Origin: Rhodovulum kholense
GTDB taxonomy: Bacteria > Pseudomonadota > Alphaproteobacteria > Rhodobacterales > Rhodobacteraceae
Assembly: GCF_003053725.1 (NCBI RefSeq)
Contig: NZ_QAYC01000001.1
Location: forward strand, 496,001 to 560,000
Length of the DNA: 64,000 bases
Direction: 5' to 3'
Shown: piece after piece, positions 19,216-27,411 of the stretch
Numbering within the stretch: the stretch's first letter is position 1
Layout of the letters: each line of letters starts with the position of its first letter
Notes under the pieces: model-generated
The model's input: only the letters and a program-made list of their open reading frames with translations
Database searches by the model: none
What the model was told of the DNA's origin: nothing
Position numbers and translations under genes: made by a program

Positions 19216-21447
19216 ATGTCCGACCGCCTGATCCGCCCGCCGGACCCGCCCGCGCACCGGCCCGAAGACCGGCCCGAAGACCAGACCGAGCGGGTGCACC
19301 GCATCGCGCGGCTCCTGACCGCCCGCAGGGCCGACGCGTCCGCCCCCGAGGGCCCCGGCCCGTCGCTGACCGATCGCGCGGTCCTTCTTGCGGACGAGGT
19401 GCGCGCCCGCACCGACGAGCTTGAACACGCGCTCGACCTGCTCAACGAATCGAATGCGCGTCTGGCCGCGGCGAACCGGGCCACCGAGGCCGCCCGCGCC
19501 GATCTGGCCAATGCCATCGAGACGTTGCAGGAGGGCTTTGCGCTTTTCGACGAGGCCGACCATCTGGTTCTGTGCAACAGCCGTTTCGTGATGCAGATGC
19601 CCGACGTTCGCGAACAGCTTCGGCCCGGGCTCGGGTTCCAGGCCTATGTCGAGGCGGTCAGCCGGTCACGGTTTCTGACCCTGCCCGATGGCGACACCGC
19701 CGCGGACTGGGCCGACCGCCGGATCGCGCGCCACCGCGACAACCTCCATACGGTGATCAATATCAGCCTGCTCGGGCATCGCTGGATCCAGGTCAGCGAT
19801 CACCGCACGCAAGACGGCAAGACGGTGATCCTGCAGACCGATATCACCGACATCATGCGCTCGGAACGGCGCGAACGCAGCCGGATGCTGGACGACCAGG
19901 CCCGCATGGTGCGGGCCACGCTCGAACATATCAACCAGGGGGTCTGCATCTTCGACCCCGAAAAGCGGCTGGTCGGGTGGAACCGGAAGGTCGGCGCAAT
20001 GCTGTCGATCCCGGTGGCCCAGTTCCGGCTGGGCGCCGATTTCGACCGGCTGTTCGGCCAGCTTGCCGCCGACCCGGCGCTGCAGTTCGACACCGACCCC
20101 GAGGCGCTTCTGACCTGGGTCCATCGCACCGACCGCCGCCCGCCGCTGCAGTTCGGGCTGGCGCGCGGCGAGGCCCTGGTGCTGGAGGCTCTGGCCGAAG
20201 AGATGCCCGACCGGGGCTTCGTCATCTCGTTTTCCGACGTGACCGCCGCACGCCGCGCCGCGGGCGCGCTGGCCGAGGCCAAGACCCATCTCGAACAGCG
20301 GGTTCTGGAACGCACGCTCGATCTCGAGGACGCGCTGTCGGTGGCCGAACGGGCCAATGCCTCGAAATCGCGCTTTGTCGCGGCGGCCAGCCACGATCTG
20401 CTGCAACCGCTTTCGGCCGCCCGGCTTTACGTCTCGTCCATCGTCGAGGATCTGGCCCAACCCGATCACCGCGAGGTCCTCAGCCGCGCCGAAACCGCGC
20501 TGGAAAGCGTCGAGGGTATCCTTGAGGCGCTGCTTGACATCTCGACCCTCGACAGCGGTCAGGCGGCGATCTCGCCCGAGCCGGTCGGCATCCGCGATCT
20601 CTTTGCCCGCCTGCAGACGGGCTTTGCCCCCCATGCCGCGCTGAAGGGGCTCGATCTGAGGGTGATGCCCCGCGATCTGACCGTGCGCACCGATCCGGGC
20701 TATATCCGCCGGATCCTGCAGAACCTCGTCTCGAACGCCATCCGATATACCGAAACCGGCCGGGTCCTCGTCGGCGCCCGGCGCCAGGGAGCCTCGCTGA
20801 GGCTCGAGGTCTGGGACACCGGCCCCGGCATCGCCGAAGAGGACCAGGAGGCGATCTTTCGCGAATTCCACCGGCTCAACGCCCGCGCCTCGGCCAGCGA
20901 GGGCATGGGGCTCGGGCTTGCCATCGTCGAGCGCGCCTGCGCGCGGCTCGGCCATCCGCTGGGGCTCTGGTCGCGGCCCGGGCGCGGCAGCGGTTTCTTC
21001 GTCACCGTGCCGCTGGCCGAACCTGCGCCCGTCGGTCCCCCGGCCCAGCCCTTGCCCGAGGCCGCGCCGGGGCTGGTCGCGCTGTTGATCGAGGACGATC
21101 CCGAGATTCGCCGCGCCCTGCCGATGCTGGTCCGGCGCTGGGGCGTCGATGTGCTGGACGTCGCCGATGCCGACGAGGCGCTGGCGCTGCTGGCCGAGAT
21201 CGACCTCAAGCCCGACGCGGCCCTGATCGACGACCGGCTCGGGACCGGCACCGGGCTCGAGGCGCTCGACCGGATCGAGGCGCGCTACGGCCCGATCCCG
21301 GCCCGCATCGTCAGCGCGAACCGCAGCCCCGATTTCGCCGCCGCCTGCCGGGCGCGCGGGGTCCAGATCCTGCCGAAACCGCTCTCGCCCGAACCGCTCC
21401 GCGCCTTCTTCGCGGATGTCTCGCGCCGCCGGAACGGTCAGGACTGA
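19216..21447 (+). CDS. Soluble hybrid sensor histidine kinase, PAS domains plus receiver
   Basis: A protein of about 743 residues without membrane helices. In order: a coiled-coil start, a PAS domain (ALFDEADHLVLCNSRF), a second PAS-like domain (GVCIFDPEKRLVGWNRK), a coiled-coil linker, a HisKA domain with the phospho-accepting His near residue 393 in AAASHDLLQPLSAARL, an ATPase domain (NLVSNAIRYTETGRVLV, DTGPGIAEED, GMGLGLAIV) and a receiver domain with Asp near residue 672 in ALIDDRLG. This is the NahK/ErcS'-type architecture that commonly works with a LuxR-type regulator, as here. The start is uncertain: an ATG at 19093 in frame sits directly on a GGGAGG motif and would add 41 unconserved residues. 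Confidence 0.82.
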   Translation: MSDRLIRPPDPPAHRPEDRPEDQTERVHRIARLLTARRADASAPEGPGPSLTDRAVLLADEVRARTDELEHALDLLNESNARLAAANRATEAARADLANAIETLQEGFALFDEADHLVLCNSRFVMQMPDVREQLRPGLGFQAYVEAVSRSRFLTLPDGDTAADWADRRIARHRDNLHTVINISLLGHRWIQVSDHRTQDGKTVILQTDITDIMRSERRERSRMLDDQARMVRATLEHINQGVCIFDPEKRLVGWNRKVGAMLSIPVAQFRLGADFDRLFGQLAADPALQFDTDPEALLTWVHRTDRRPPLQFGLARGEALVLEALAEEMPDRGFVISFSDVTAARRAAGALAEAKTHLEQRVLERTLDLEDALSVAERANASKSRFVAAASHDLLQPLSAARLYVSSIVEDLAQPDHREVLSRAETALESVEGILEALLDISTLDSGQAAISPEPVGIRDLFARLQTGFAPHAALKGLDLRVMPRDLTVRTDPGYIRRILQNLVSNAIRYTETGRVLVGARRQGASLRLEVWDTGPGIAEEDQEAIFREFHRLNARASASEGMGLGLAIVERACARLGHPLGLWSRPGRGSGFFVTVPLAEPAPVGPPAQPLPEAAPGLVALLIEDDPEIRRALPMLVRRWGVDVLDVADADEALALLAEIDLKPDAALIDDRLGTGTGLEALDRIEARYGPIPARIVSANRSPDFAAACRARGVQILPKPLSPEPLRAFFADVSRRRNGQD

Positions 21448-21479
21448 CCCGCAAGCCCGGCAGGTCCGAATGCCCGCGC

Positions 21480-22460
21480 TCAGTACAGCCCCGCGACGCG
21501 CGCGCGCAGGCTGACCAGCGCCAGCACCGTATCGATGGCGGGCGTCGGCGTGCCGGTGATCCGGCCCAGTTCCTGCACCGATCCGACCAGCGCGTCGATT
21601 TCCATCGGCCGCCCCAGATCCAGATCCTGCAGCATCGAGGTCCGGTGCGCGCCGACTGCCGCGCCTCCCTCGATCCGGCGGTCCACATCGATCGGGAACT
21701 TCACGCCCAGCTTTTCGGCAATGACCTGCGCCTCCAGCATCATCGCCCGCGCCACGCCCCGCGTGCCCGGATCGGTGCACAGCACATCGAGCGTGGCATG
21801 GGTCAGCGCCGAGATCGGATTGAACGACAGGTTGCCCCAAAGCTTGACCCAGATCTCGTCGCGCAGCTTGGGCCGGACGGGCGCCTTCAGCCCGGCCGCG
21901 GCCAGCGCCTGCGACAGCCGAGTCGCGCGCTCGGACTTCGACCCGTCGGGCTCGCCCAGCGAGAAGCGGTTGCCCTCGATATGCCTGACGACGCCGGGCT
22001 CGATCACCTCGGCCGCCGGATAAACGACGCAGCCCAGCACCCGGTCGGGCCCGAACCCGGTCCATTGCGCATCGCCCGGATCGACCGAGGCCAGCCGCGT
22101 GCCCTCCAGCGGGCCGCCGATCTTGTGGAAATACCACCAGGGCACCCCGTTCACCCCGGACACGATCGTCGTGCCCTCGCCGATCAGCGGCTGCATCTTG
22201 CCCACCACCGGCGGCACCGAATGCGCCTTGAGCGTGACGATCACGTAGTCCTGTTCGCCCAGCTCGGCCGCATCCTCGGCAACCCGCACCGGCACCGTCT
22301 CGTCGGTCCCGGTCTCCTCCTCGATCAGCCGAAGCCCCCGCGCCTTCATTGCCGCCAGATGCGGGCCGCGCGCCACCAGACTGACCTCGGCGCCCGCCTG
22401 CGCCAGCTTCGCCCCCATATAGCCGCCGATGGCGCCCGCCCCGAACACACAGATCTTCAT
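21480..22460 (-). CDS. PanE/ApbA-family 2-dehydropantoate 2-reductase-like
   Basis: A 326-residue NADPH-dependent reductase of the ketopantoate reductase family. The N-terminal dinucleotide-binding motif is CVFGAGAIGGYMGAKLA, and the conserved catalytic lysine region appears in the RPKLRDEIWVKLWGNLSFNPISALT segment. The neighbours suggest a carboxylate-use operon and not pantothenate synthesis: it follows the acyl-CoA ligase on the same strand after 136 bp that holds two hairpins. Several members of this family act on other 2-oxo acids, so the substrate is left open. The start MKICVFG is preferred over an ATG two codons upstream. Confidence 0.8.
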   Translation of the reverse strand: MKICVFGAGAIGGYMGAKLAQAGAEVSLVARGPHLAAMKARGLRLIEEETGTDETVPVRVAEDAAELGEQDYVIVTLKAHSVPPVVGKMQPLIGEGTTIVSGVNGVPWWYFHKIGGPLEGTRLASVDPGDAQWTGFGPDRVLGCVVYPAAEVIEPGVVRHIEGNRFSLGEPDGSKSERATRLSQALAAAGLKAPVRPKLRDEIWVKLWGNLSFNPISALTHATLDVLCTDPGTRGVARAMMLEAQVIAEKLGVKFPIDVDRRIEGGAAVGAHRTSMLQDLDLGRPMEIDALVGSVQELGRITGTPTPAIDTVLALVSLRARVAGLY

Positions 22461-22513
22461 GCACACACGTCCCTGATCCCGGCAGCGGGCCCGACAGGCC
22501 CGCCGCTTTGCTC

Positions 22514-22534
22514 TTCTTCTTGGGAAAAATACCC
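22514..22534 (+). repeat. Dispersed intergenic element, copy 2
   Basis: Matches copy 1 at 2144-2164 with a single mismatch (TTGGG for TTGGC). It lies between the PanE-like and acyl-CoA ligase genes. Confidence 0.6.
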
Positions 22535-22545
22535 GCCGCGCAGCG

Positions 22546-22589
22546 TCCGGGCAAAGCCCGGAACTCTTGGACTCCGGGCAAAGCCCGGA
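22546..22589 (-). terminator. Two identical small hairpins after the ligase gene
   Basis: The palindrome TCCGGGCAAAGCCCGGA occurs at 22546-22562 and again at 22573-22589. Each is a 7-bp stem with an AAA loop. They lie 8-50 bp beyond the stop of the leftward acyl-CoA ligase gene. They could reduce read-through into the PanE-like gene. Confidence 0.45.
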
Positions 22590-22596
22590 AACCGGC

Positions 22597-24132
22597 TCAG
22601 GCGGGTTCTGACAGGCCCAGCTTTTCGGCCAGGCCGATCCGCTGCAGCTTGCCGGTCGCGCCCTTCGGGATCTCGTCGAGGATCACCACCTTGCGCGGCA
22701 CCTTGAAATCGGCGATGCGCCCGGCCGCGAACTCGCGGATCTCGCGCTCGCTGGCTTCGGCGCCCTCCTTCAGCACCACGGCCGCCGCGACCTCTTCGCC
22801 CAGCTTCGGATGCGGCAGCGCGAAGGTCACGCATTGCGCAATCGCCGGATGGTCCATCAGCACGCCATCGACCTCCAGCGGGCTGACCTTCTCGCCGCCC
22901 CGGTTGATGATCTCCTTCAACCGGCCCGTGAGATGCAGATAGCCATCGGCATCGAAGGCGCCCTGATCGCCGGTGCGGAACCAGCGCCGACCCTCGGCCT
23001 CGAAGAAGCTCTTGGCATTGGCCTCGGGATTGCCTTCATAGCCGGGCGTCACGTTCGGCCCCGAAATCACCACCTCGCCGGTGCCGTCCGTCAGGCGGTT
23101 CTCGACCTCATGGGCGATCCGCACCTCGGGCCCGGCGGCCACGCCCACCGATCCGGGCTTCTGGGCGCCGCGCGGCAGCGGGTTGCAGCACATCTGGTGC
23201 GCGGCCTCGGTCATGCCATAGGCCTCGATCAACGGCGCGTCGAAGGTCTCGACCAGCGCGGTCATCACCTGCGCGGGCAGCGAGGCCGAGGACGACCGCA
23301 GGAAGCGCAGCGGCACCGCCTCGATCACATCGCGGTTCCGGCCCGCGCGCGACAGGATCGCCTGATGCATGGTCGGGACGGCGGTGTACCAGCTGGGCCG
23401 CGCCTCCGACATCCAGCCGAAGAATTTCAGCGCGTCGAAGCCCGGCGCGCACCAGATCGAGGCGCCTGCCGACAAGGACGCCGTCACCGCCGCCAGCAGC
23501 CCGTGGATATGGAACAGAGGCATCACGTTGAGGCAGCGGTCGGCCGGTTTCAGCGCCAGCGAGTCGCGGATATGCACCGCCGAGGCCGCGACGTTCGATT
23601 GCAGCAAGGGCACGATCTTCGGCCGCGACGTGGTGCCCGAAGTGTGCAGGATCAGCGCCACGTCTTCAGGCCCCGGCGCAGAGGTATCGCACTCGCCGCC
23701 GCCGCCCTCGGCACGCAGCGAAAACCGCCCCGCGGGTCCGGCCGGATCGGCCGAGAGCCGCAGCACGATCAGACCGAACCGGCGCGCGGCCGCCGCCGCC
23801 GGGCCGTCATAGCCTTCCTGCAACACGATGGCGCGGGCCTTCAGGTCTTCCAGATAGAAGGCGAATTCCTCCTCGCGATAGGCCGGGTTCAAGGGCGCCG
23901 TCACCGCCGCCTGCGCCACCGTCACGAAGGCCGCCGCCATCTCGGGGCCGTTCGGCAGCACGATCGCCACCCGGTCGCCCCGGCCGATACCCGCGTCATG
24001 CAACGCCTCGGCCACGGTCCGGGCCTGGTCCCGAAGCCCGCCGAAATCGAGCCAGGCCCGCCCGGGCGCGCCGATGGCCGGCGCGGCGTCGTCATGTGCC
24101 TGAAGAAGGTCCGCGATGGTCTGCACGTTCAT
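22597..24132 (-). CDS. Acyl-CoA ligase, oxalate/Pcs60-like
   Basis: A 511-residue AMP-forming ligase that activates a carboxylate to its CoA thioester. The P-loop is LILHTSGTTSRPKIVPL, the adenine-binding motif is IEAYGMTEAAHQMCCNP, the hinge is WFRTGDQGAFDADGYLHLTGRLKEIINRGGEKVSP and the catalytic lysine is in PKGATGKLQR. The N-terminal part (RVAIVLPNGPEMAAAF, then APLNPAYREEEFAFYLEDL) resembles the oxalyl-CoA synthetase/Pcs60 group, so oxalate or another small (di)acid is the best guess; malonate is an alternative. It begins 20 bp after the tctA-like permease and so probably activates what that transporter brings in. Confidence 0.8.
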   Translation of the reverse strand: MNVQTIADLLQAHDDAAPAIGAPGRAWLDFGGLRDQARTVAEALHDAGIGRGDRVAIVLPNGPEMAAAFVTVAQAAVTAPLNPAYREEEFAFYLEDLKARAIVLQEGYDGPAAAAARRFGLIVLRLSADPAGPAGRFSLRAEGGGGECDTSAPGPEDVALILHTSGTTSRPKIVPLLQSNVAASAVHIRDSLALKPADRCLNVMPLFHIHGLLAAVTASLSAGASIWCAPGFDALKFFGWMSEARPSWYTAVPTMHQAILSRAGRNRDVIEAVPLRFLRSSSASLPAQVMTALVETFDAPLIEAYGMTEAAHQMCCNPLPRGAQKPGSVGVAAGPEVRIAHEVENRLTDGTGEVVISGPNVTPGYEGNPEANAKSFFEAEGRRWFRTGDQGAFDADGYLHLTGRLKEIINRGGEKVSPLEVDGVLMDHPAIAQCVTFALPHPKLGEEVAAAVVLKEGAEASEREIREFAAGRIADFKVPRKVVILDEIPKGATGKLQRIGLAEKLGLSEPA

Positions 24133-24152
24133 GTCCTTTCAGTCTCGTTACG

Positions 24153-25676
24153 TCACTCGGCCGGAGCCGGATTGGAGGCGCGGGCCCGGCTGCGGCGCAG
24201 CAGCCGGATCAGCGGCAGTGAGAAGAGCAGCAGCGAGATCGCCATGAAGACCGCCGAGATCGGCCGGTCGACGAAGACGGTCAGATCGCCATGTTCCGCG
24301 ATCATCGTCTGACGGAAGCTCTTTTCCATCAAGGGGCCAAGCACCAGCGCCAGCACCAGCGGCGCCAGCGGATAGTCGGCCTTGCGCAGCACATAGCCCG
24401 CGACCCCGAACCCGGCGATCATCCAGACGTCATGCATGCGCTGGTCGGGCGCGTAGCCGCCGACGATGCACAAAACCAGAACCATGGCGCAGAGCACGGT
24501 GAACGGCATCCTCAGCGCCCAGACAAAGACCGGGATCAGCGCGATATTGACCAGCACCGCCGCCACGTTCGCGGTGTAAAGCGAACTGATCAGCCCCCAG
24601 ACGAACTCCTTCTGCTCGACGAACAGCATCGGCCCGGGCGTCAGCCCCCACATCACCATGCCGCCCAACAGCAGCGCCGTCGTTGGCGAGCCGGGAATGC
24701 CCAGGGTCAGCATCGGCAGAAGCGAGCCGGTCGAGGCGGCATTGTTGGCGGTCTCGGGCGCGGCCACGCCCTCGGGGTTGCCCCGCCCGAAACTGTCGGG
24801 GCGCTTCGAGATCGACTTGGCCACGCCATAGCTCATCAGCGCGGCGGGCGTCGCGCCCGCGGCCGGCAGGATGCCCACGAAGAAGCCCAGCACCGAGCCG
24901 AGGCTCATGGTGCGCCACATCCGGGTCATTTTCGACAGCCCCGCGCGCAGTTCGGAAAAGGTCAGCCGGGCGGGCGTGACCATGGGCGCATTGCGCGAGG
25001 TCTCGATGGTGTAAAGCACCTCGCCCACGCCATAGACCCCGATGGCCAGCACCAGGAAGGAGATCCCCGAATAGAAGCCCGGCATGTCGCCGAAGATCAG
25101 CCGCGGCTCGCCCGAGATGATGTCGAGCCCGACGGTCGACAGCACGAGCCCGAGGCAGATCATGACGATGGTCTTGAGGATGTCGTCGCCGCCGAGCCCC
25201 ACGAAGGTGGTGAAGGCCAACAGGACCAGCGCGAATTCCTCGGCCGGACCGAAGGCCAGCGCCATGTCGGCCAGCGGCACCGCGAAGACGGTGAACAGCA
25301 CGACCGAGATCGTGCCGCCGATGAAGGAGGCCACGGCCGCCACGATCAGCGCCAGCCCCGCCTCGCCCTTCTGCGCCATCGGGCGGCCGTCGAAGGTGGT
25401 GGCCACGGCGGTCGAGGCGCCGGGAATGCCCAGCAGGATCGAACTGATCGCGCCGCCATACATCGCCCCGTAATAGATCGCGGCCAGGAGGATGATGGCC
25501 GAGGTCGGCGGCACGATGAAGGTCAAGGGCAGCACGATGGCCACCCCGTTGACGGACCCGAGCCCCGGCATCGCGCCGATGAAGATGCCGACCGTCACGC
25601 CGATCAGCACGATCAGCAGGTTCAGGGGCGAGATCGAGGTGGCAAACCCGTCAACCAGAAGTGCGAGAACGTCCAT
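24153..25676 (-). CDS. tctA: Tripartite tricarboxylate transporter large permease (TctA family)
   Basis: A 507-residue inner-membrane permease with about 12 predicted helices. The family signatures are near the N-terminus (GIFIGAMPGLGSVNGVAIVLPLTF) and in the middle (FFVGILPAAGATPAALMSYGVAKSISK and GIPGSPTTALLLGGM). It forms the channel with TctB and takes substrate from the periplasmic TctC. The gene starts 12 bp after tctB and is followed by the acyl-CoA ligase. Family members move citrate, other (di)carboxylates or aromatic acids; the substrate cannot be read directly. Confidence 0.9.
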   Translation of the reverse strand: MDVLALLVDGFATSISPLNLLIVLIGVTVGIFIGAMPGLGSVNGVAIVLPLTFIVPPTSAIILLAAIYYGAMYGGAISSILLGIPGASTAVATTFDGRPMAQKGEAGLALIVAAVASFIGGTISVVLFTVFAVPLADMALAFGPAEEFALVLLAFTTFVGLGGDDILKTIVMICLGLVLSTVGLDIISGEPRLIFGDMPGFYSGISFLVLAIGVYGVGEVLYTIETSRNAPMVTPARLTFSELRAGLSKMTRMWRTMSLGSVLGFFVGILPAAGATPAALMSYGVAKSISKRPDSFGRGNPEGVAAPETANNAASTGSLLPMLTLGIPGSPTTALLLGGMVMWGLTPGPMLFVEQKEFVWGLISSLYTANVAAVLVNIALIPVFVWALRMPFTVLCAMVLVLCIVGGYAPDQRMHDVWMIAGFGVAGYVLRKADYPLAPLVLALVLGPLMEKSFRQTMIAEHGDLTVFVDRPISAVFMAISLLLFSLPLIRLLRRSRARASNPAPAE

Positions 25677-25688
25677 CTCCGGGGCTCC

Positions 25689-26180
25689 TCAGAAGAACAT
25701 CGCGTAAAGCGGATAGAACAGCGGCTCGGTGATGCCCTTGGGCAGCAGGATCTTCAGCGTCACCTCGAAGAAGAAGAACAGGAAGACCGGCGTCGTCAGC
25801 GTCAGGATGCCGGTCAGCAGCCAGCCATGGCCGCCGATGATCCTGAGATAGCCCAGCAGGAACAGCATCAGCGCGATATAGGCCCCGAGCAGCGGGATCA
25901 GCGCGATGGCGCCCAGCAGCAGCCCGACGACCCCCAGGATCTGCGGGATCGCATCGGCATCGGGGATGAAGGTCTCGTCCGAATGGGGCCGCGTCACGAA
26001 GCTGCGCGCCAGGATCGCCCCCGAGGCCAGCAGCATCCCGAGCCCCAGCCAGAACGGAAAGGCGCCCGCGCCGGGCCCGGTCTCGGGCTCCCAGCCGATC
26101 GGCAGACGCAGGGCATAGATCATGAAGCAAAGAGACAGCCCCATCAGGGCCAGGGCGATGATACGGTCGGCGGCAAGCAT
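25689..26180 (-). CDS. tctB: Tripartite tricarboxylate transporter small permease (TctB family)
   Basis: A 163-residue membrane protein with four hydrophobic segments: RIIALALMGLSLCFMIYAL, FPFWLGLGMLLASGAILA, ILGVVGLLLGAIALIPLLGAYIALMLFLLGYL and LTGILTLTTPVFLFFFFEVTLKILLP. Size, topology and the GPGAGAFPFW motif after the first helix are typical of TctB. It lies between tctC and tctA on the same strand. Confidence 0.86.
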   Translation of the reverse strand: MLAADRIIALALMGLSLCFMIYALRLPIGWEPETGPGAGAFPFWLGLGMLLASGAILARSFVTRPHSDETFIPDADAIPQILGVVGLLLGAIALIPLLGAYIALMLFLLGYLRIIGGHGWLLTGILTLTTPVFLFFFFEVTLKILLPKGITEPLFYPLYAMFF

Positions 26181-26260
26181 GGGCCTCGCTCCTTCTCGTG
26201 CCAGTCTGTCGGGCCGGGACCGGCGGGCGCACCCGCCGGGGCTTCGGGATCAGGACGAAA

Positions 26261-27235
26261 TCAGGACGACCCCATCTCGCGCAGGATCTGGGCGTGCTTG
26301 TCGCGTTCCTCGAGGAAATAGTCCTGCAGCGCGTCTCCGGTCAGGAAGTCGGCCTGCAGCGCCTGTTCGGCGGTGTATTTCCGCCATTCCTCGGTCTCGC
26401 TGAGCTGGCGGAACATGTCGGTGTAATAGGCGACCGCGCCTTCGGGCATGTCCTTCGGTCCGACGAAGGACCGCTGCATCGTGTAGACCAGCGGGTGGCC
26501 CAGTTCGGTGAAGGTGGGCAGATCGGGGAAGGTCTCGAGCCGGTCGGCGGTCAGCGCGGCGATGGGGCGGGACTTGCCGGCCCGGAAGAAGCCCATCTGT
26601 TCCGACGGGTTGTTGACAGTCGAATCGACATGCCCGCCGATCAGCGCAGTGGCCACGTCGCCGCCGCCCTTGTAGGGCACATAGGTGACCTTGATGCCGA
26701 ATTCCTTTTCCAGCATCGCGGTGACCAGGCTGTCCTCCTGCCCGGTGCCGGTCCCGCCCATCTTCCAGGTGCCGCCCTTCTCCTTCACCGAGGCGACGAA
26801 ATCGTCCAGTGTCTGGATCTCGCTGTCGGCCGAGACCCACAGCACGAAGGTATCCAGCGCCATCCGGGCGATCGGCGTGAACTCGGCGATGTCGACGCCG
26901 ATATCGGTGCGCAGGGGCGTCGTGTAATAGCTGTTCAGCGTCGCCATGATGACATGGGCGTCGCCCGACTTGTCCTTGAGATAGCGCAGCGCCTCGGCGC
27001 CCGATCCGCCCCCCTTGTTGACCGGCAGGATCGGCATGCGCGACAGGCCCTGCTTCTGGATGATCGCCTGAAAGAGCCGCGCGAGCTGGTCGGCGCCGCC
27101 GCCCTGCCCGGCCATGATCACCATCTCGATGGGCTTGATCGGTTTCCACTCATCGGCGAAAGCGGGGGCGGCCGCGGTCAGGGCCGCCGCGCCCATCAGG
27201 GCCAGGCTCGCCCGACGTGTGAATCGGTGTGTCAT
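26261..27235 (-). CDS. tctC: Tripartite tricarboxylate transporter binding protein (TctC/Bug family)
   Basis: A 324-residue periplasmic receptor. The N-terminus has a twin arginine (HRFTRRASLALMGAAALTAAAPAFA), which may indicate Tat export, although the motif is imperfect. The mature part begins with PIEMVIMAGQGGGADQLARLFQ, the position of the ligand-binding loop in Bug proteins, and later has YVPYKGGGDVATALIGGHVD. It is the first gene of the tct operon and is divergent from the ScfR-type regulator, with 176 bp between the starts. Confidence 0.88.
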   Translation of the reverse strand: MTHRFTRRASLALMGAAALTAAAPAFADEWKPIKPIEMVIMAGQGGGADQLARLFQAIIQKQGLSRMPILPVNKGGGSGAEALRYLKDKSGDAHVIMATLNSYYTTPLRTDIGVDIAEFTPIARMALDTFVLWVSADSEIQTLDDFVASVKEKGGTWKMGGTGTGQEDSLVTAMLEKEFGIKVTYVPYKGGGDVATALIGGHVDSTVNNPSEQMGFFRAGKSRPIAALTADRLETFPDLPTFTELGHPLVYTMQRSFVGPKDMPEGAVAYYTDMFRQLSETEEWRKYTAEQALQADFLTGDALQDYFLEERDKHAQILREMGSS

Positions 27236-27379
27236 GTTGATCCTCCCAAACTGACCGGAAGGCCGGGTCCGGCGGGCAGTCTCCTCCCTGCCTGCCGAAC
27301 CGGTCTCTCCGCAGCCTCGACAATAAGCGGGGAGGCCGATTTTTCACACGAAACCGCGTCGGTCTGTTAAAGTGGGTTC

Positions 27380-27408
27380 TTACAAACCGCGTTCCTGTAA
27401 TGTTGTAA
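27380..27408. promoter_or_regulatory. Inverted repeat TTACAA-N17-TTGTAA ahead of scfR
   Basis: TTACAA at 27380-27385 and TTGTAA at 27403-27408 form a 6-bp dyad ending 4 bp before the regulator start codon; CTGTAA at 27395-27400 is an extra half-site. The surrounding 60 bp are AT-rich against a GC-rich background. ScfR/RamB-type regulators usually bind short A/T-rich dyads and often control their own gene, so this is a candidate operator for both this gene and tctC. No binding is proven. Confidence 0.4.
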
Positions 27409-27411
27409 ATC

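Noticed and set aside
19666-22581. A 971-residue minus-strand frame spanning the kinase and PanE-like genes
   Set aside because: Conflicts with two genes with clear motifs; composition is that of a frame shadow.
24291-26321. A 676-residue His/Gln/Asp-rich plus-strand frame opposite tctA and tctB
   Set aside because: Composition is the complement of membrane-protein codons; the minus-strand genes are certain.
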